Shown here: one piece after another, positions 35,098 through 46,691 of the stretch
Position numbering within the stretch: the first letter of the stretch is position 1
Layout of the letters: each line of letters opens with the position of its first letter
DNA from: Puccinia triticina
Taxonomy: Eukaryota > Basidiomycota > Pucciniomycetes > Pucciniales > Pucciniaceae
Direction of reading: 5' to 3'
DNA length: 64,000 nucleotides
NCBI RefSeq assembly: GCF_026914185.1
Contig: NC_070561.1
Coordinates: 6,572,001-6,636,000 of the forward strand
Position numbers and translations under genes: made by a program
The notes under the pieces: model-generated
What the model was told of the DNA's origin: nothing
What the model saw: only the letters and a program-made list of their open reading frames with translations
Database searches by the model: none

Positions 35098-36360
35098 GCT
35101 TTAGGCACGCCAAAAAAAACCCAGATACACGCCAAAAAAGGCGTGGACCTCCAACCACGCCAAAAGTGTTTGGCGTAGGGAATAGTTCACACCAATAAAA
35201 TCTTTGTTTTGGCGTGTCCAGAGGATCACTCCAATGTTTAATGGAGTGAAAATGGCTGCACTCCAAGAAACATGGAGTGTACTCAAGATTCACTCCAAGA
35301 ATTTTTTTTGCGTACACCAGCATGTGGATCTCTGGAGTGAAGTGCAACCCACTCCAAAAAAATTGGAGTGAAGTGCCACCCACTCCAAATAATTTGGAGT
35401 GTGGACGGTTAGCACCAGGAAAATAAAGTATTCAGTTGATGACAAGTGACATTACACCAGCTCCAGCCTCTATCCAATATCTATCCACTATCTACCCCAA
35501 TCTCCCAACCATATCCTCAACTTCCAAAATTTACCAAGGAGGTTCTGTTCAGTTTTTGATGAGCCCAACTGATCCTCAGTTCTGTCCAGCTGATACTCAG
35601 CTTTGGCACCCAGCTCATACTCAGCTTTTCTGCCCAGCTCATACTCAGCCTTTTTACGCAGCTCACTCTCAGAATTGGAATAAAGCCGTTTGACCATTCC
35701 TTGCCCAGGTGATGCTCAGCTTTGTACTAGTCCTGGCGCAGCTGATGCTCAGCTTTGTACCAGTCCTTGCTCAGCCCTCTCCTAGTCCTGTCCCAGCTGA
35801 TGCTCAGCTTTGGCCCAGTCCTGGGCTAGCTGGCCAGCTGATGCTCAGCTTGCTGAGTATCAGCTGAGCCATGCCAGGGAAAAAGATGGAAATCAGCTTG
35901 GACAGGACCAGAGCTGAAAATCAGCTAGGCTAGGGCCAAAGCTGAGCATCAGCTGAGCCATGGACAAGGCTGAGCATCAACTGTGCCAGGGCCAAAGATG
36001 ATCATCAGGTGGCCAATTCCAAAGCTGAGCATCAGCTGGGCCAGGGGAAAAACTGAGCATCAGCTGAGCCAGGGTAAAAGCTGAGTATCAGCTGGGCCAG
36101 GGCCAAAGCTGAGCATCATCTGTTTTTTTCACATTGAGTGCTTTGATCCTGACACCTATCATGTGAGCCCCAGATGTGCTGGTGGAGAGGAGCAGCATTG
36201 GAGCAGTGTTGGAGCTGAAAACAAAGCTGTGTCATGCCACTTGCCATCAAGTGACTACTTTTTTTTCCTGGTGTAGGCACACCAAAAATTGTTTTTTTTT
36301 GGAGTGCAGCATACTGCATTCCAAAAAAGTGGAGTGCAAGTACGGAGATTCAAAACAAGT
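35098..36360. repeat. Fold-back region with mirrored short-repeat arrays
   Basis: Starts with CACGCCAAAA / GGCGTG motifs, then hairpins built from ACTCCA and TGGAGT (35225-35405). From 35555 to about 35850 the motif AGCTGATGCTCAGCTTTG repeats in one orientation; from about 35850 to 36120 it repeats in the opposite orientation (CAAAGCTGAGCATCAGCT). The turning point is near 35835-35855. Another GGAGTG/CATTCC pair follows at 36300-36335. Possibly a foldback or CACTA-like element with subterminal arrays; no clear target duplication found. Confidence 0.6.
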
Positions 36361-36451
36361 AACTAACATTTCATATGATCACCTACAATTATTATCAAGA
36401 AGAAAGAAGAAGGGGAAACCAAACATCAGAGATGAAAACAAGTGTATCTAC

Positions 36452-37309
36452 TCAGGATGCAAGTGGGTTGGGTCGACCCAACAGAGACCCAAGACCCAGA
36501 CCCATTGGTTTGGGTAGCCTAATAGTTATAAACTCAATTTCCGACCCAACCCAGCAAGATCCAATTGTCAATTGGGTTCGGGTTTGGGCGGGCAAATTCC
36601 TTTTTGGGTCGGCCCAATGACCTGACCCTGACCCAATTAATTCCAATGTAATCAGGATATCAGATATCCCCTCACCCATCCAACATTGGCATCCACCAGC
36701 CCAGTCCCATCCTACGGTCCAACTCCTACCCCAACAAGGCAACGGTCCAAGAGAAAACAACCCGCAGCCGTGATTCCCAGTTTGTCTGACAAAGCAGATT
36801 ATGACTCCAATGACATTGATTGCATTGGAGTCAGCATTCTCCACAGGCGGAAGAGTACTCAGCAGTAATCAAACACAATTACAACCGACCACTCTTGAAG
36901 CCCTTGTATGCGTGCAGAACTGGATCCGAGCTGAAGAGGGGCTGATAGTGTGTGAGGATGACAACTTGGATTTGGTATCCCTTGCACCTTCTGGATCAAA
37001 ATAGTCTTTACTCTTTTTATTTCACTTGATCTCCTGTTGTATTTACATGAAAGCTCCAGGACTCAAAATCAATCTCACATTTTTTCTCCTTATTCTCCTT
37101 CTTTCATTTTTTTTCTCCTATCTTGTAAAAGTTTGGGTCAACCCAAGACCTTCCCCGGACCCAAACCGACCCACATCATGCCTAATTGGGTGCGGGTTTG
37201 GTCAGCGTATTTGAATATTTGACCCAACCCGGCCCAACCTGGCATTTATGTTCATGGGTTGGGTTTGGGCACGGTTTTCCCACCTGAACCCAACCTGTTT
37301 AAATCCTGA
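36452..37309 (+). mobile_element. hAT-type element, internally deleted, 8-bp TSD
   Basis: 858 bp. Left end TCAGGATGCAAGTGGGTTGG; right end on the other strand TCAGGATTTAAACAGGTTGG. Exact 8-bp duplication GTATCTAC at 36444-36451 and 37310-37317. Two GGGTTGGG-rich flanks surround a small coding core: TRQRSKRKQPAAV (start region of a transposase) near 36736 and FSTGGRVLSSNQTQLQPTTL then EALVCVQNWIRAEEG near 36840-36940, which is the hAT dimerisation C-terminus. The two parts are in different frames, so a large internal deletion removed the catalytic core. Confidence 0.85.
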
Positions 37310-37313
37310 GTAT

Positions 37314-37871
37314 CTACTCTTTCAAACCCTGGTTGTATAAATTGACGCCCTTTTGTACAAAGTTCAACCAATTTTTCCCGCCTTTGAAAGTATGCTTCTT
37401 TGTGAGGATGGGGGGAGGGATGGTTTTGACCCCATTGATACCCTCAACAGATGCCAAAACCCAGTGATTCCAGTTGACCTGGACCAGATAGATTGGTGGA
37501 GAATCAGTCAAATCTTTCGGGGGGCCTAGTTGTAGAGGGAGGAAGCTACTACATGAAACCAATGATAAAAAAATTATTGGATGGTTGTAAGTGTTAGCAA
37601 GAATTTGTCTGTGTTCCAACTTATTGAGCCATTTAGCCGGTGGGATCAGTTCTGTCTTGCATGTCACGTTGAGTGCATCTGAGATCCTGTTGATTTTGAT
37701 GTCGCCACCCTGTAATTTTGAGTATATCAATTTGTTGTTGGCGATCTCGTCAATCATTTCCTGCCTGACGCGCCGCCATTCTTCCGTGCGCTTGTAACCA
37801 AGAGCCTTTGACATGCAGTGAAAGCCACAGTTACCGTCTCCGCTTGGATCAAAAACATCCTTAATGTACGT
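37314..37871 (-). pseudogene. OTU-family cysteine protease domain, MULE-derived, truncated
   Basis: Reading on the minus strand from 37871: DPSGDGNCGFHCMSKALG is the OTU catalytic Cys box, followed by a helix rich in Arg/Glu, and PIYLVQVNWNHWVLASVEG carries the probable catalytic His. It ends with a TAG that overlaps the hAT target duplication. The N-terminal side is cut by an LTR at 37872. The same domain type ends the MULE gene at about 58240-58764, so this is probably the tail of another MULE. Confidence 0.72.
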
Positions 37872-38856
37872 TGTGGTAGACGGAAAAGTGGAAAAATAAA
37901 ACGTTTTTTCTATGCCACATAATTACTCATACTAGGCCTCAAGATACCATTGAATGGACCCCAGAAATGGATTCTACAGCCAATTTCACCCCTATTCCCC
38001 ACTGGAAGCACCCCTGGACCCCCTCTAGTGTGAATTTAAACCTCATGGACACCTATCACACGGCCAGCCCCAGTAACCCAGCTGTCACCTGCTTCAACCC
38101 TAGTTTCACAGTAGTACCCATATACACATTACAGGATACAAACATACATCTCCCTGTCAGGCTACACTCATTACATATTAACTACATACACTCCTTTATA
38201 TACATAGTATGACATCATTTACACTGTTTCTGCAGCCTCAGACTTTGTGTATACTAATTCCCCCTGTATGACAGCTCATGCAGTCTACTGTCACCTCATG
38301 CATGCATTAGAATGTTCTTTTTTATATTCTGACATCATGTATGCACCCCTGGCATATTTAGAATGTTCTGTGGTATATTCTGACACCATTCATGCACCCC
38401 TGAGGGGTTATGACATCATTTGTATCTACTCCCACCAGCTAAAATCTCTCACCCTGTTGTCTAGATTAGCTGAAACCCTAACCCACAAGCCCCTTTGGGG
38501 CTCCACTTTTGTCTATAAAAGGAGCTCTCTCCACCCCCAGTGGCCTGCTCCCCAGTTCCTCACCCAGAACTCACAAGTCGCCCAACACTCATCCACACTC
38601 AAATCCTAAAACCCTTATAACAATAAATCAACCCTTATAACAACAATTCAACCCTTATAACAAAGTAATTAAAACACTTACACGTTGCCAGTCAAACAGA
38701 TTTCATCTGGAACAGACCAGACCTATCACTTAATAAAACTTGCCAAGCTGAGCTTGGTGGGTCTTGTTGACTGATAACAGAAGGGCAGAGCTTGCAGCTC
38801 CATCATACCCTTCACCATTCAGCAAAAGGGTTTCATTACCACTTTTGAGTCTTACA
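37872..38856. mobile_element. LTR, TGTGGTAGACGG..TCTTACA
   Basis: Shares its first 20 or so bases with the LTR at 54229 and its last 200 bp (ACCAGACCTATCACTTAAT, CTTGCCAAGCTGAGCTTGG, GAGTCTTACA) with the end of that element. TATA-like CTATAAAAGGAGC near 38513. No matching target duplication: ACGT on the left, AGGG on the right, so one flank was rearranged. Confidence 0.75.
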
Positions 38857-40800
38857 AGGGAGTGAGGATTGTTAGATGTAAGTGATGTAAAGAGGATTGT
38901 TATATGTATGAAATTTATCTATGTCAAGCGGGCAAGTTATCCAAGTTTATTAAAGACACAGTTTTTCCAGAATTAAAAAAAATAAGATCAAGGGTCCCCC
39001 CTTACAATTATACAAAATGAGAAAAAAAACATCATGGGTTTCCCCATCAACCAAAGTTCAAAACAAACAAAAAACAGGTGGGGTTTTCCCACTACAAAAA
39101 CCAGGATATAAAAAAAGGGGAATTTTACATAAGAAAAATCAGATTTTATTGACAAGTAAATCTCTACCAGCCTTCCAACATTGGCAAAGCCGTGCCCCCA
39201 GGCTCACCACCCAGCCCGCGTCAAGCGCACGGGTCAAAAGTGATGGACGTGAAGGCCCCCGGCCCGCAGCTAAGGCTGCAGACCCGTGGGGGGCCCACTC
39301 TTCAGCCCCTCAGACTGTGCACGTGCAACAGCGGAGGGGCGAGGACAAACCGTCCGCTGGAAGTGCAGCGGCAGAGGACGCCCTGGGGGTATTGATGTTC
39401 ATCAAGCCCTTCCTTTTATACACAATGCTCTTCCATGTCTCGCTTCCGCGGCCGCGTTTCCACCCTTGGCATTCGCGATGAGACCCTTGGATCAAAATAT
39501 GGACTGGTTCTTCTCATTGTCAGCACCATGAGGACTACCATCACCAGAAAACATGTTAAGAAGCTTCCTGTGTGGCATTGATTGTACAATCACGACGCCA
39601 AAGCCTGGTAACAATAAACAAATCCACAACAACCGCGCTGGTCACGCAGAATTCTAACACAAGACGCCTGTACATACACGCTTGCCTCCCTCCTATTTGG
39701 CCTCACCTTACACAACCCACCCCGCGGCCCTTGCAACCGTCATTGCTTTAAAGTTGATTGGCCCAGCCACCATGACAGTCTCCATCCACGTCACACGGAC
39801 CCTCCTATTGTAGGAATACAGACCATAGCGCACAGCAACCTTTACGGAAGCTTGCACGACCAGACCAAGGCGCAAGCCCAGCTGCAAAGAAAGGTTAGCC
39901 CCTTTCGCAGTCCAGACCCAAGCCCTAACCACAGCAAAGCTAACGCAAAGTATTGCTTTGTCAATCGCAGAAGCTAAATCAGCCAGAACCTTAACAATCA
40001 CAAAGCACAGACAAGCTCAAGCACAGCCAAGAACCTTGTACGTCCCAAGACCAAACAAAAAGCAGACTTAACTCTAAGGCTGACTTTATTGTGTTCCTTT
40101 GAAGAGCTCTTGCAGAACAACTTGGACCCAAAACTCAGACAGACCTCCTCTCCAGACTCTTGTTGGAAGCCTTAGCTACCAGTAAGCACAGAGTTCATGC
40201 CACAGATCACAGAGCACAAAGAACAGACAGCTAATAGAAAGGAACTATCTACAAATACACAGACAAAGAACAGGCAGACCTATACAGTCAGGATAAGACA
40301 AAATTACTACGGTAACTTGGCTTACACCTGTGAGTAGAAAAGACCAGAAAACAGATCAGAAGAGATGAGAGACTGACACCGGCACTCAGCCGTCTAGAGT
40401 GTAGGACCGCAGGACTCCTCAAGACAGACAAAGGTGGCGCAAGCGCACCAGACATTCATCCATAGTCTAACCAGACAGATAACCGGGCTAAACCCTGTCC
40501 TGCTTTTAGGTATTAGCCCAAGCCAATTTTCTCATCTAGATTTAATATTTCTTTTCTCGAGTAAATTGTAAATACAGAACAGATCTAATGAAGTAACCAA
40601 CGCTTTTAGTTGCTTCAATTCTTTTACCTATAACCACTTCTGCAGCACACCACACCTCACCGGTGTGAATAGCCTCCCCTAGCAGCCACTGTCAGGAACC
40701 TCCAATTTGAGTTTTTGCCACTTAGAAAGAGAAGAAAAGCCCCAGAAGCCCACACTCAGAGCACTTCACTGCCTCAACCACGACCACACCCAACACTGTA
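38857..40800. other. Repeat-derived spacer, no gene recognised
   Basis: A-rich with a GC-rich island at 39190-39400. Frames on both strands are short and unlike known families. No terminal repeats found. Confidence 0.35.
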
Positions 40801-41379
40801 GACCGCCAAGCAGTCATGATCTCCAAATTTTCCTGCCCTTTGAGCCCACATTGCCAAGCACATCTTTGTCCCTCTGCTTCAGCGCGTGCCTCACCACCTT
40901 GCCAAAATTGATGAAGGCATGACTAAGGTGTTGTGGATGATTCCGTCTGCAGAGCTGGGAGAAGATAACTGCGGCGTCGAGCAGAGTCTGGGCATTCATT
41001 TTGGACTGCTGGAGTTTACAAACACGGTGCAAGAGATGGTTGAGGTGTTTGCCGAGCAAGCGCTCTTGGGGGGCGTTGACCAGAGTGATTTCCTGAGCCG
41101 GGCAGGCACGGAAGAGCGGCTATTTGAGAGCCGGGTGGACGGGCTCGTGGCCTATGGCCTCAGTCTCGCCATTGACCAGCTTTCCAGCTTCTTGGACTAC
41201 ACGCTGCTTGCCCTCCACCATCCTTGTGAATTTCTACCGAGCTTGTTTGAGCAGAAGCAGCAGGACGGCCCCCAATATACTGAGTGTTGGAATATATGCT
41301 TCAAGCTCCATTTGAGGGGCCAAGCTATATGATCTAATATCCAAAAATCACCAGTAAGACCAACTGTGTGTTTAGCTCA

Positions 41380-42730
41380 CACCACCTGCAAATGGGTGTG
41401 GTTTTCTCCGCAGCCACACCCAGTGGTTTTCCAACTGAACTCGCGCGGCCCCCGGGAACCATCATTCGGGGTAAACATAACTCGCCCGGGCCGGTCATCT
41501 GGCTGGTCACATGACAACCAGCCAAGTTGTACAGCTTGATGAACGGCGAGCCGCGGGTCATCAGGACGCACCGATGACCGGACAGCTGGGCGGTCATCAA
41601 GGTATACATGCCTCGATGACTGGTCAGACGGCTGGTCGTCAAGGCAGACAGCTCGATGACTGGAGCCGGCCGGTCATCAAGACGGTAGACACTTGATGAC
41701 CGGCCATCTAATTGGTCATTAAGGCACAGATACAACTCGATCACCGGCCAGCTGGCTGGTCATTGAGGTGTCCTTGATGTCAAGGTACATGTACCTTGAT
41801 GACCAGCCATCTGAGCAGTCATCGAGGTATACACCTCAATGACCGGCCAACTGGCTGGCCATCAACATATGTACCTCGATGACCAGCCAGCCGGCTGGTC
41901 TTCGAGGTATGAATGTACCTTGATGAACCGACCCGAGCTGGCCGGTCATCAAGGTGTATGCCTTAATGGCCGGTTGGCTCCGGTCATCAATGATCAAGGC
42001 CTTGATGACCGGCCGGCTCCGGTCATCAATGATCCAGCCTTGATGACAGGGATGATCAAGGTGTATGCCTTGACGACCGGCCTGCTCCGGTCATCAAGGT
42101 GCCTGTATACCTCGACAACCAGCCAGCTGACCGGTCATCGAGGTACAATTTTGATGGCCAGCCAGTTGGCCGGTCATTGAGGTGTATACCTTGATGACTG
42201 GTCAGACGGCTGGCCATCGAGGTATACATGTACCTTGATGACCGGAGCCAGCCGGTCATCAAGGACACTTCAATGACCAGCCAGCTGGCCGGTCTGAGGT
42301 GATCGAGGTGTATCCTTGATGACCGGTCATTGATCAGTGTCTGCCTTCTTGATGACCGGCCGGCTCCGGTCATTGAGCTGTCTGCCTTGATGACCAGCCG
42401 TCTGACCAGTCATTGAGGCATGTATAGCTCGATGACCGGCCAGCTGTCCGGTCATCGGTGTGTCCTGATGACCCGTGGCTGTCCGGTCATTGGTGTGTCC
42501 TGATGACCCGCGGCTCGCCGGTCATCAAGTTGCACAACTTGGCTGGTCGTCATTTGACCAGCCAGATGAACGGCCCGGGTGAGTTATGTGTATCATCACC
42601 CCAAATGATGGTTTCCGGGGGCTGCACGAGTTTTCCGGGGGCCGCACGAGTTTTCCGGGGGCCGCGCGAGTTCCGAGGGAAAACCACTGTCTGTGGCTGC
42701 GGAGAAAACCACACCCATTTGCAGGTGGTG
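41380..42730. mobile_element. CACTA-like TIR element inside the tRNA-like unit, TSD TCA
   Basis: 1351 bp. The ends CACCACCTGCAAATGGGTGT are perfect inverted copies; over the first 53 bp only two positions differ, and weaker inverted similarity runs beyond 200 bp. TCA duplicated at 41377-41379 and 42731-42733. The interior is made of short GATGACCGG / CCGGTCATC units in both orientations. CACTA elements have CACTA-type ends, 3-bp duplications and subterminal repeat arrays; no transposase is present here. Confidence 0.85.
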
Positions 42731-43108
42731 TCAGTGGTATAAGAGCAGCTCTCATCAATGTAGAAGGTTGTGGGTTCAAATCCCACAACACACAATTCTT
42801 TTCACCTGAGTAATTTCAACACATTATCAGTACGGGTGCTCTCAGTGAATTGAATTAAAGTTGGCTAAACCCTGTGAATACTTGATATTCATGCTTCCAT
42901 ATGCATATGCAATATTCAATTTCATAATTTTTATGCATTAATCATTATCTATGATGCATGACAAACATACATGATTTGCATATGCAATATTCATAGTTTG
43001 TTCATGGTGCATGAAGCAAGGGGGTGTGTTGGAATATATGCTTCAAGCTCCATTTGAGGGGCCAAGCTTGTATGATCTAATATCCAAATATCACCAGTAA
43101 GACCAACT

Positions 43109-43183
43109 GTGTGTTTAGCTCAGTGGTATAAGAGCAGCTCTCATGAATGTAGAAGGTTGTGGGTTCAAATCCCACAACACACA
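43109..43183 (+). tRNA. tRNA-like sequence inside TRIM LTR2 (probably not a working tRNA)
   Basis: 75 nt fold: acceptor GTGTGTT pairs perfectly with AACACAC, D stem GCTC/GAGC, T stem GTGGG/CCCAC with loop TTCAAAT. The A box TAGCTCAGTGG and B box GGGTTCAAATCCC fit RNA polymerase III promoters. The anticodon stem GCTCT/GTAGA does not pair; a CAT triplet after T lies in the loop. Probably tRNA-derived, possibly from tRNA-Met. Confidence 0.55.
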
Positions 43184-44479
43184 ATTCTTTTCACCTGAGT
43201 AATTTCAACACTGAGGAGGACAAGCCTCAGCCTACGCGAACTTGTCAAGCCGTTGTGGCATACCTCAATGTAATCTCCCAGTCCCTTGTTGGCCGCTCCA
43301 ACAGTCTCAGACAGATCTTGGACATCTTGACCAAGAAATTGGGCTCTGCATCCACATGTACGTCTTGGAACGGCAGACTAAAAAAAAAAAAATGGGTGTG
43401 CACACAGCCTGCTATGAAAAATGGACGACGACCTCTGTCCTTGGCTTCGTCCAGCTGCAAATAAACCTGGGCCAACACCTGGCCCACTACTACTTCTTTT
43501 CCCCCTCGATCAGGCTCGCCGCCACCCACTTGGGCTTCCTCAACCCCAAGGCCTCACCTGCTTCCTCTGTGAGCTTGGTGGCATTGGGGCCACTAAGTTT
43601 GGTCTGCTGAGTGTCAACAATCTCAATGAGGTCTATCTCCTTCCTCACATTGTATGGATACATATATGTTTTTTTTGAAACTCATTGCATTCTTGTGGTC
43701 TGTGTTTTTTTGCCGGTTTATTCAGCAACACACCAATTGGAAACATGTGCAGTCTGTTGTTGATTGCAAATTCTACGGGATTGGCGTTAATCACTGTCTG
43801 ATCTGCTACATAAAGAAATATTTGCCGTTATTTATAGTGCTGATTTAGCTTGATCTCAAATAGACAACACGTGTTCTTGTCTTACCATCAATAGATATAT
43901 TATTGAATATCTCCCTGAACTGAGTAATGGGATGGAATTTAGTAGTAGCATGAAGAAAGTCAGAATCATTGATATAATATATGGTGAGTATTCATATTCA
44001 TATCAAGTGCATCTATTGAAATGTGGAGCACATGCCATGTCATTGCTCAAACTCAAACTTATTATCAATGCTTCTTTTTAAAAAACTGAATTAACATCAA
44101 GACCAGATGATTTAAAGCTATTGGGAAATGTCATGTAAACATAACAGCTGTATATTATGTTACTTGATTTTGCACAGATACCAGATTTACCCCTCTCACA
44201 TGATAAATTATGAATCTCAGGGCTTATTTCAAGAGGGGAAAATATTTTTCAATCAGTTATTTAAAATACCAAATTTGATGTTAACAATCCTGGAGGCTGA
44301 GCTGTGTATTTTAAAAATTGTGATTCCAGACAGAGCTCTCAATCTTAAAAAGCAAATAAAGAAGTAAGTTCATAATCCAGATGAAGCATGTTGCCATGAC
44401 GTCTGAGAGTGTGAAATTTAAATTCAAGGATGATATATCCAGCTTTGCCAATATTTTAAGCTAAAAAATCTCTGGATTT

Positions 44480-44514
44480 TGGGTCTGCAGCAGCGGAGCC
44501 GCCTTGGCCTCTAG
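44480..44514 (+). mobile_element. Helitron-like 3' end
   Basis: GCGG-AG-CCGC hairpin at 44493-44502, a short tail, then CTAG followed by T. Helitron 3' ends have a GC hairpin about 10 nt before CTRR and insert before T. It resembles the end at 52123-52147. The 5' TC end was not located. Confidence 0.5.
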
Positions 44515-45717
44515 TATATATCAAAGTTCAACTATTTAATATTTCAAAATATTATAATTCAACTATTTATATCAAGTGATGAGTGCTAGTAATCTACAAT
44601 ATTACTATCAAGTGCAAACATCAGGGAAGAAGACAACAGGAAGGGGCAGGAAAGGCCTCCTTATATATTAAATAAACTTGTCTGAGACTAGAAATATGTA
44701 GCTGAAAGATTCTTCTACTATGTGATGTGTACAGCTGTGTGAAATACAAAAGGGCTTGGTATTCTACTATCTAAGTAGGAATTTCTTTTCACAGAAGAGT
44801 TTATCAGATGTGATTATACTCTGAGAGTGGAAAATATTCTGAGATCCACTGTTTATCTACTGTATATCTACTCTTATATGGAAAATACATCTATGAGCTG
44901 TTTCTTAGAGGTGATTCTTGAATGTTACTATGAGATATGTTACATGTCTGTTACTTATGTAAAGAAGAGTTACTAGTTTTCTGGGTGTGAAAATAATTGT
45001 GACAGCTGAGTGAAATTTAATATGGAGGTTATTTTTACTATGTATGTTTTGTGTGTAGTTTATACTGTACTTTAATATTAAAATCTACTAGGATTTGATG
45101 TAGTTGATGGTTGATTGGTCTTACCACAATGGGACCTTGCAGCACCGGCATCATAGGTATGCGAGTAACAATGTGCCCACTGAGGCTGATTATCCTTCCA
45201 ATTTCATCCCCCACTCTCAGATTGATGGTCACCATGTCAGCCGGGCCACTATAATAAGTTAGAGCCCGGCTAACTATTCTTGTATATAAAGTAGCAGCGC
45301 TAAGGGCCGCTAAAGATACAATAAAGAAATACATCCTTTTGTTAATAGTAGCGGTGCAGAGTGCCGCGCACAAGGTTAAAAAGTGGTATTCATTAGTGAA
45401 TGATTGCGGCGCAGAGCGCCGCGCATAACAAACTATGCAATATATATCCCCTCGAACCCTAGACCGAGTTGAGGGGCAAATGGTAGAACTCCAGCCCAAA
45501 GAAACGGCCAGAGAACTAGTAATGAACTGGTTAAAACCCGTTCCCAAGCTAAGAAAACGGGTCGCAAGACATTCTCCAGTTTGATTGAACTAGGAGAATG
45601 TAAACAGAAAGACCAATGTGAAACAGCCGGAGGAGTGTAGCAGTAAAGTAAACTACTGAGCCTCCCCCGGCCACAGAGGAACAGTCGCGAAAGGACTGAA
45701 TACTCTCCCTCGGATCG
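44515..45717. other. AT-rich then GC-mixed spacer, no gene recognised
   Basis: 44515-45030 is AT-rich without features. At 45290-45430 the motif GTGCCGCGCAC / GCGCCGCGCAT recurs. An open frame on the minus strand (45038-45547) has no family I recognise. The block from about 45450 continues after the solo LTR at 46687. Confidence 0.35.
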
Positions 45718-46686
45718 TGTCAGCCTTAGAGTCATCACAGCTGACCTAAAAGCTGCCTCTTTTCTACTTATTACATATGAAATTACTTCATATCTTTTTC
45801 ATATTAAGAGATATCATTGTTTTGACTTCATCTTCTGTTTCCTCAGGCAATTTTAACCCTAGTTACAACTTATCAATTCATTGTAACTATACTCCTTCCC
45901 TGAGTTACTGAGTTGTGGCGCGCTTGCGCAGTTGTGACGTGTCAGCGCTACCAGGCGCGCCAAACCACATGTACATATGTAAATTACATAAGCAAACTGT
46001 GAAAATTTTCGTAGTCAGGATCCCCCTTGCCTGAGGCGGATCTACAGACTTCAGCACACCAGAACCACCCCCCAGATAACCCCAGGATCACCACCAAAGA
46101 GTTTACAACACTCCCAGTATACCTACCGTCACAGGCGCCTAGGATATTGACAGTAAGTAACCTCTTTCACTGAACCTTGTTTATCTCAGAGGTACAACTC
46201 TGTGTCTTGCTTGATCTTCTCTTTCTGCTGGCCTTTGCCTTTCTTTTGATCACAGGGCTGTCCCTCCAAATCTATTGGCCTTTGCCTCAATCTTGATCAC
46301 AGGGCTGTCCCTTATTATCATTTGGCCTTTGCCTCAAAATCTAGGTTCAGGGCTGTCCCTCAGGTTTCCCTTTAAGAACCTTGACTATCCAGAAGGAAGC
46401 TAAAAAATTGTGGCTGGATTAAACTTATATAATCCAGATACCCTCCTGAGAGGAAGCTGTGGCACTTTTTAGCACAGATTAGCAGCACTCTTCAGAAGAG
46501 TAGCATTGCCAGTGGACGTGCATTCCCACTAGAATAACCTAGTACTCCTCTTTTTCCTTATCCTGTTTGGTTTCTCTCTCTCTTTCTCTTTTTCTCTTAT
46601 AGTTGTAGTTTCTTTATCCCAAGAAATCCAACTATTGCCCCCCCGTTTCTTGTGTCCTGTTGTCACTATAGAGACTCAGGCTCACA
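45718..46686. mobile_element. Solo LTR, TSD GATCG
   Basis: 969 bp, TGTCAGCCTTAGAG to CAGGCTCACA, exact duplication GATCG at 45713-45717 and 46687-46691. The same family, about 90% or more alike by eye, recurs at 54405-55336. Confidence 0.92.
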
Positions 46687-46691
46687 GATCG

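Larger units (their letters stand above)
41285..43210. mobile_element. TRIM (miniature LTR element) with tRNA-like LTRs
   Basis: LTR1 41285-42821 (interrupted by a CACTA-like element; 183 bp without it) and LTR2 43027-43210 (184 bp). Both start TGTTGGAATATATGC and end TTTCAACA. The exact 5-bp duplication CTGAG lies at 41280-41284 and 43211-43215. A purine tract (GAAGCAAGGGGGTG) precedes LTR2. The internal part is only about 205 bp and non-coding; the whole element is about 572 bp without the insertion. Each LTR contains a tRNA-shaped unit. No clear primer site: the sequence after LTR1 is CATTATCAGTACGGG. Confidence 0.88.
40829..43660 (+). pseudogene. Exocyst Sec10/recyclin-like fragment, split by a TRIM
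   Basis: Part 1 (about 40829-41284) reads GIHFGLLEFTNTVQEMVEVF, AEQALLGGVDQSDFLSRA and LAIDQLSSFLDYTLLALHH. Part 2 resumes at 43211 with EEDKPQPTRTCQAVVAYLNV and ISQSLVGRSNSLRQIL, then needs frame changes (LDQEIGLCIHMYVLERQ). The pattern of hydrophobic helices and the PTxxxxxVVxxL block resemble the C-terminal half of Sec10-type exocyst subunits, which tether secretory vesicles. The split is exactly at the TRIM target duplication CTGAG. N-terminal half absent, frameshifts present, so a pseudogene fragment. Family assignment is moderate. Confidence 0.5.

Noticed and set aside
35436..35697. Small frames rich in PAHTQ / ELGRKAEYELG
   Set aside because: Translations of the short tandem motif on either strand; no independent support.
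37872..38856. CCGC-type target duplication for this LTR
   Set aside because: The flanks are ACGT and AGGG and do not match, so it was left out of the CCGS argument.
43109..43183. Functional tRNA gene
   Set aside because: The anticodon stem does not pair and the unit is part of an LTR present twice; best seen as tRNA-derived.
45038..45547. 169-residue minus-strand frame as a gene
   Set aside because: No domain, odd composition and overlap with GCCGCGCA repeat motifs; adjacent to a solo LTR.
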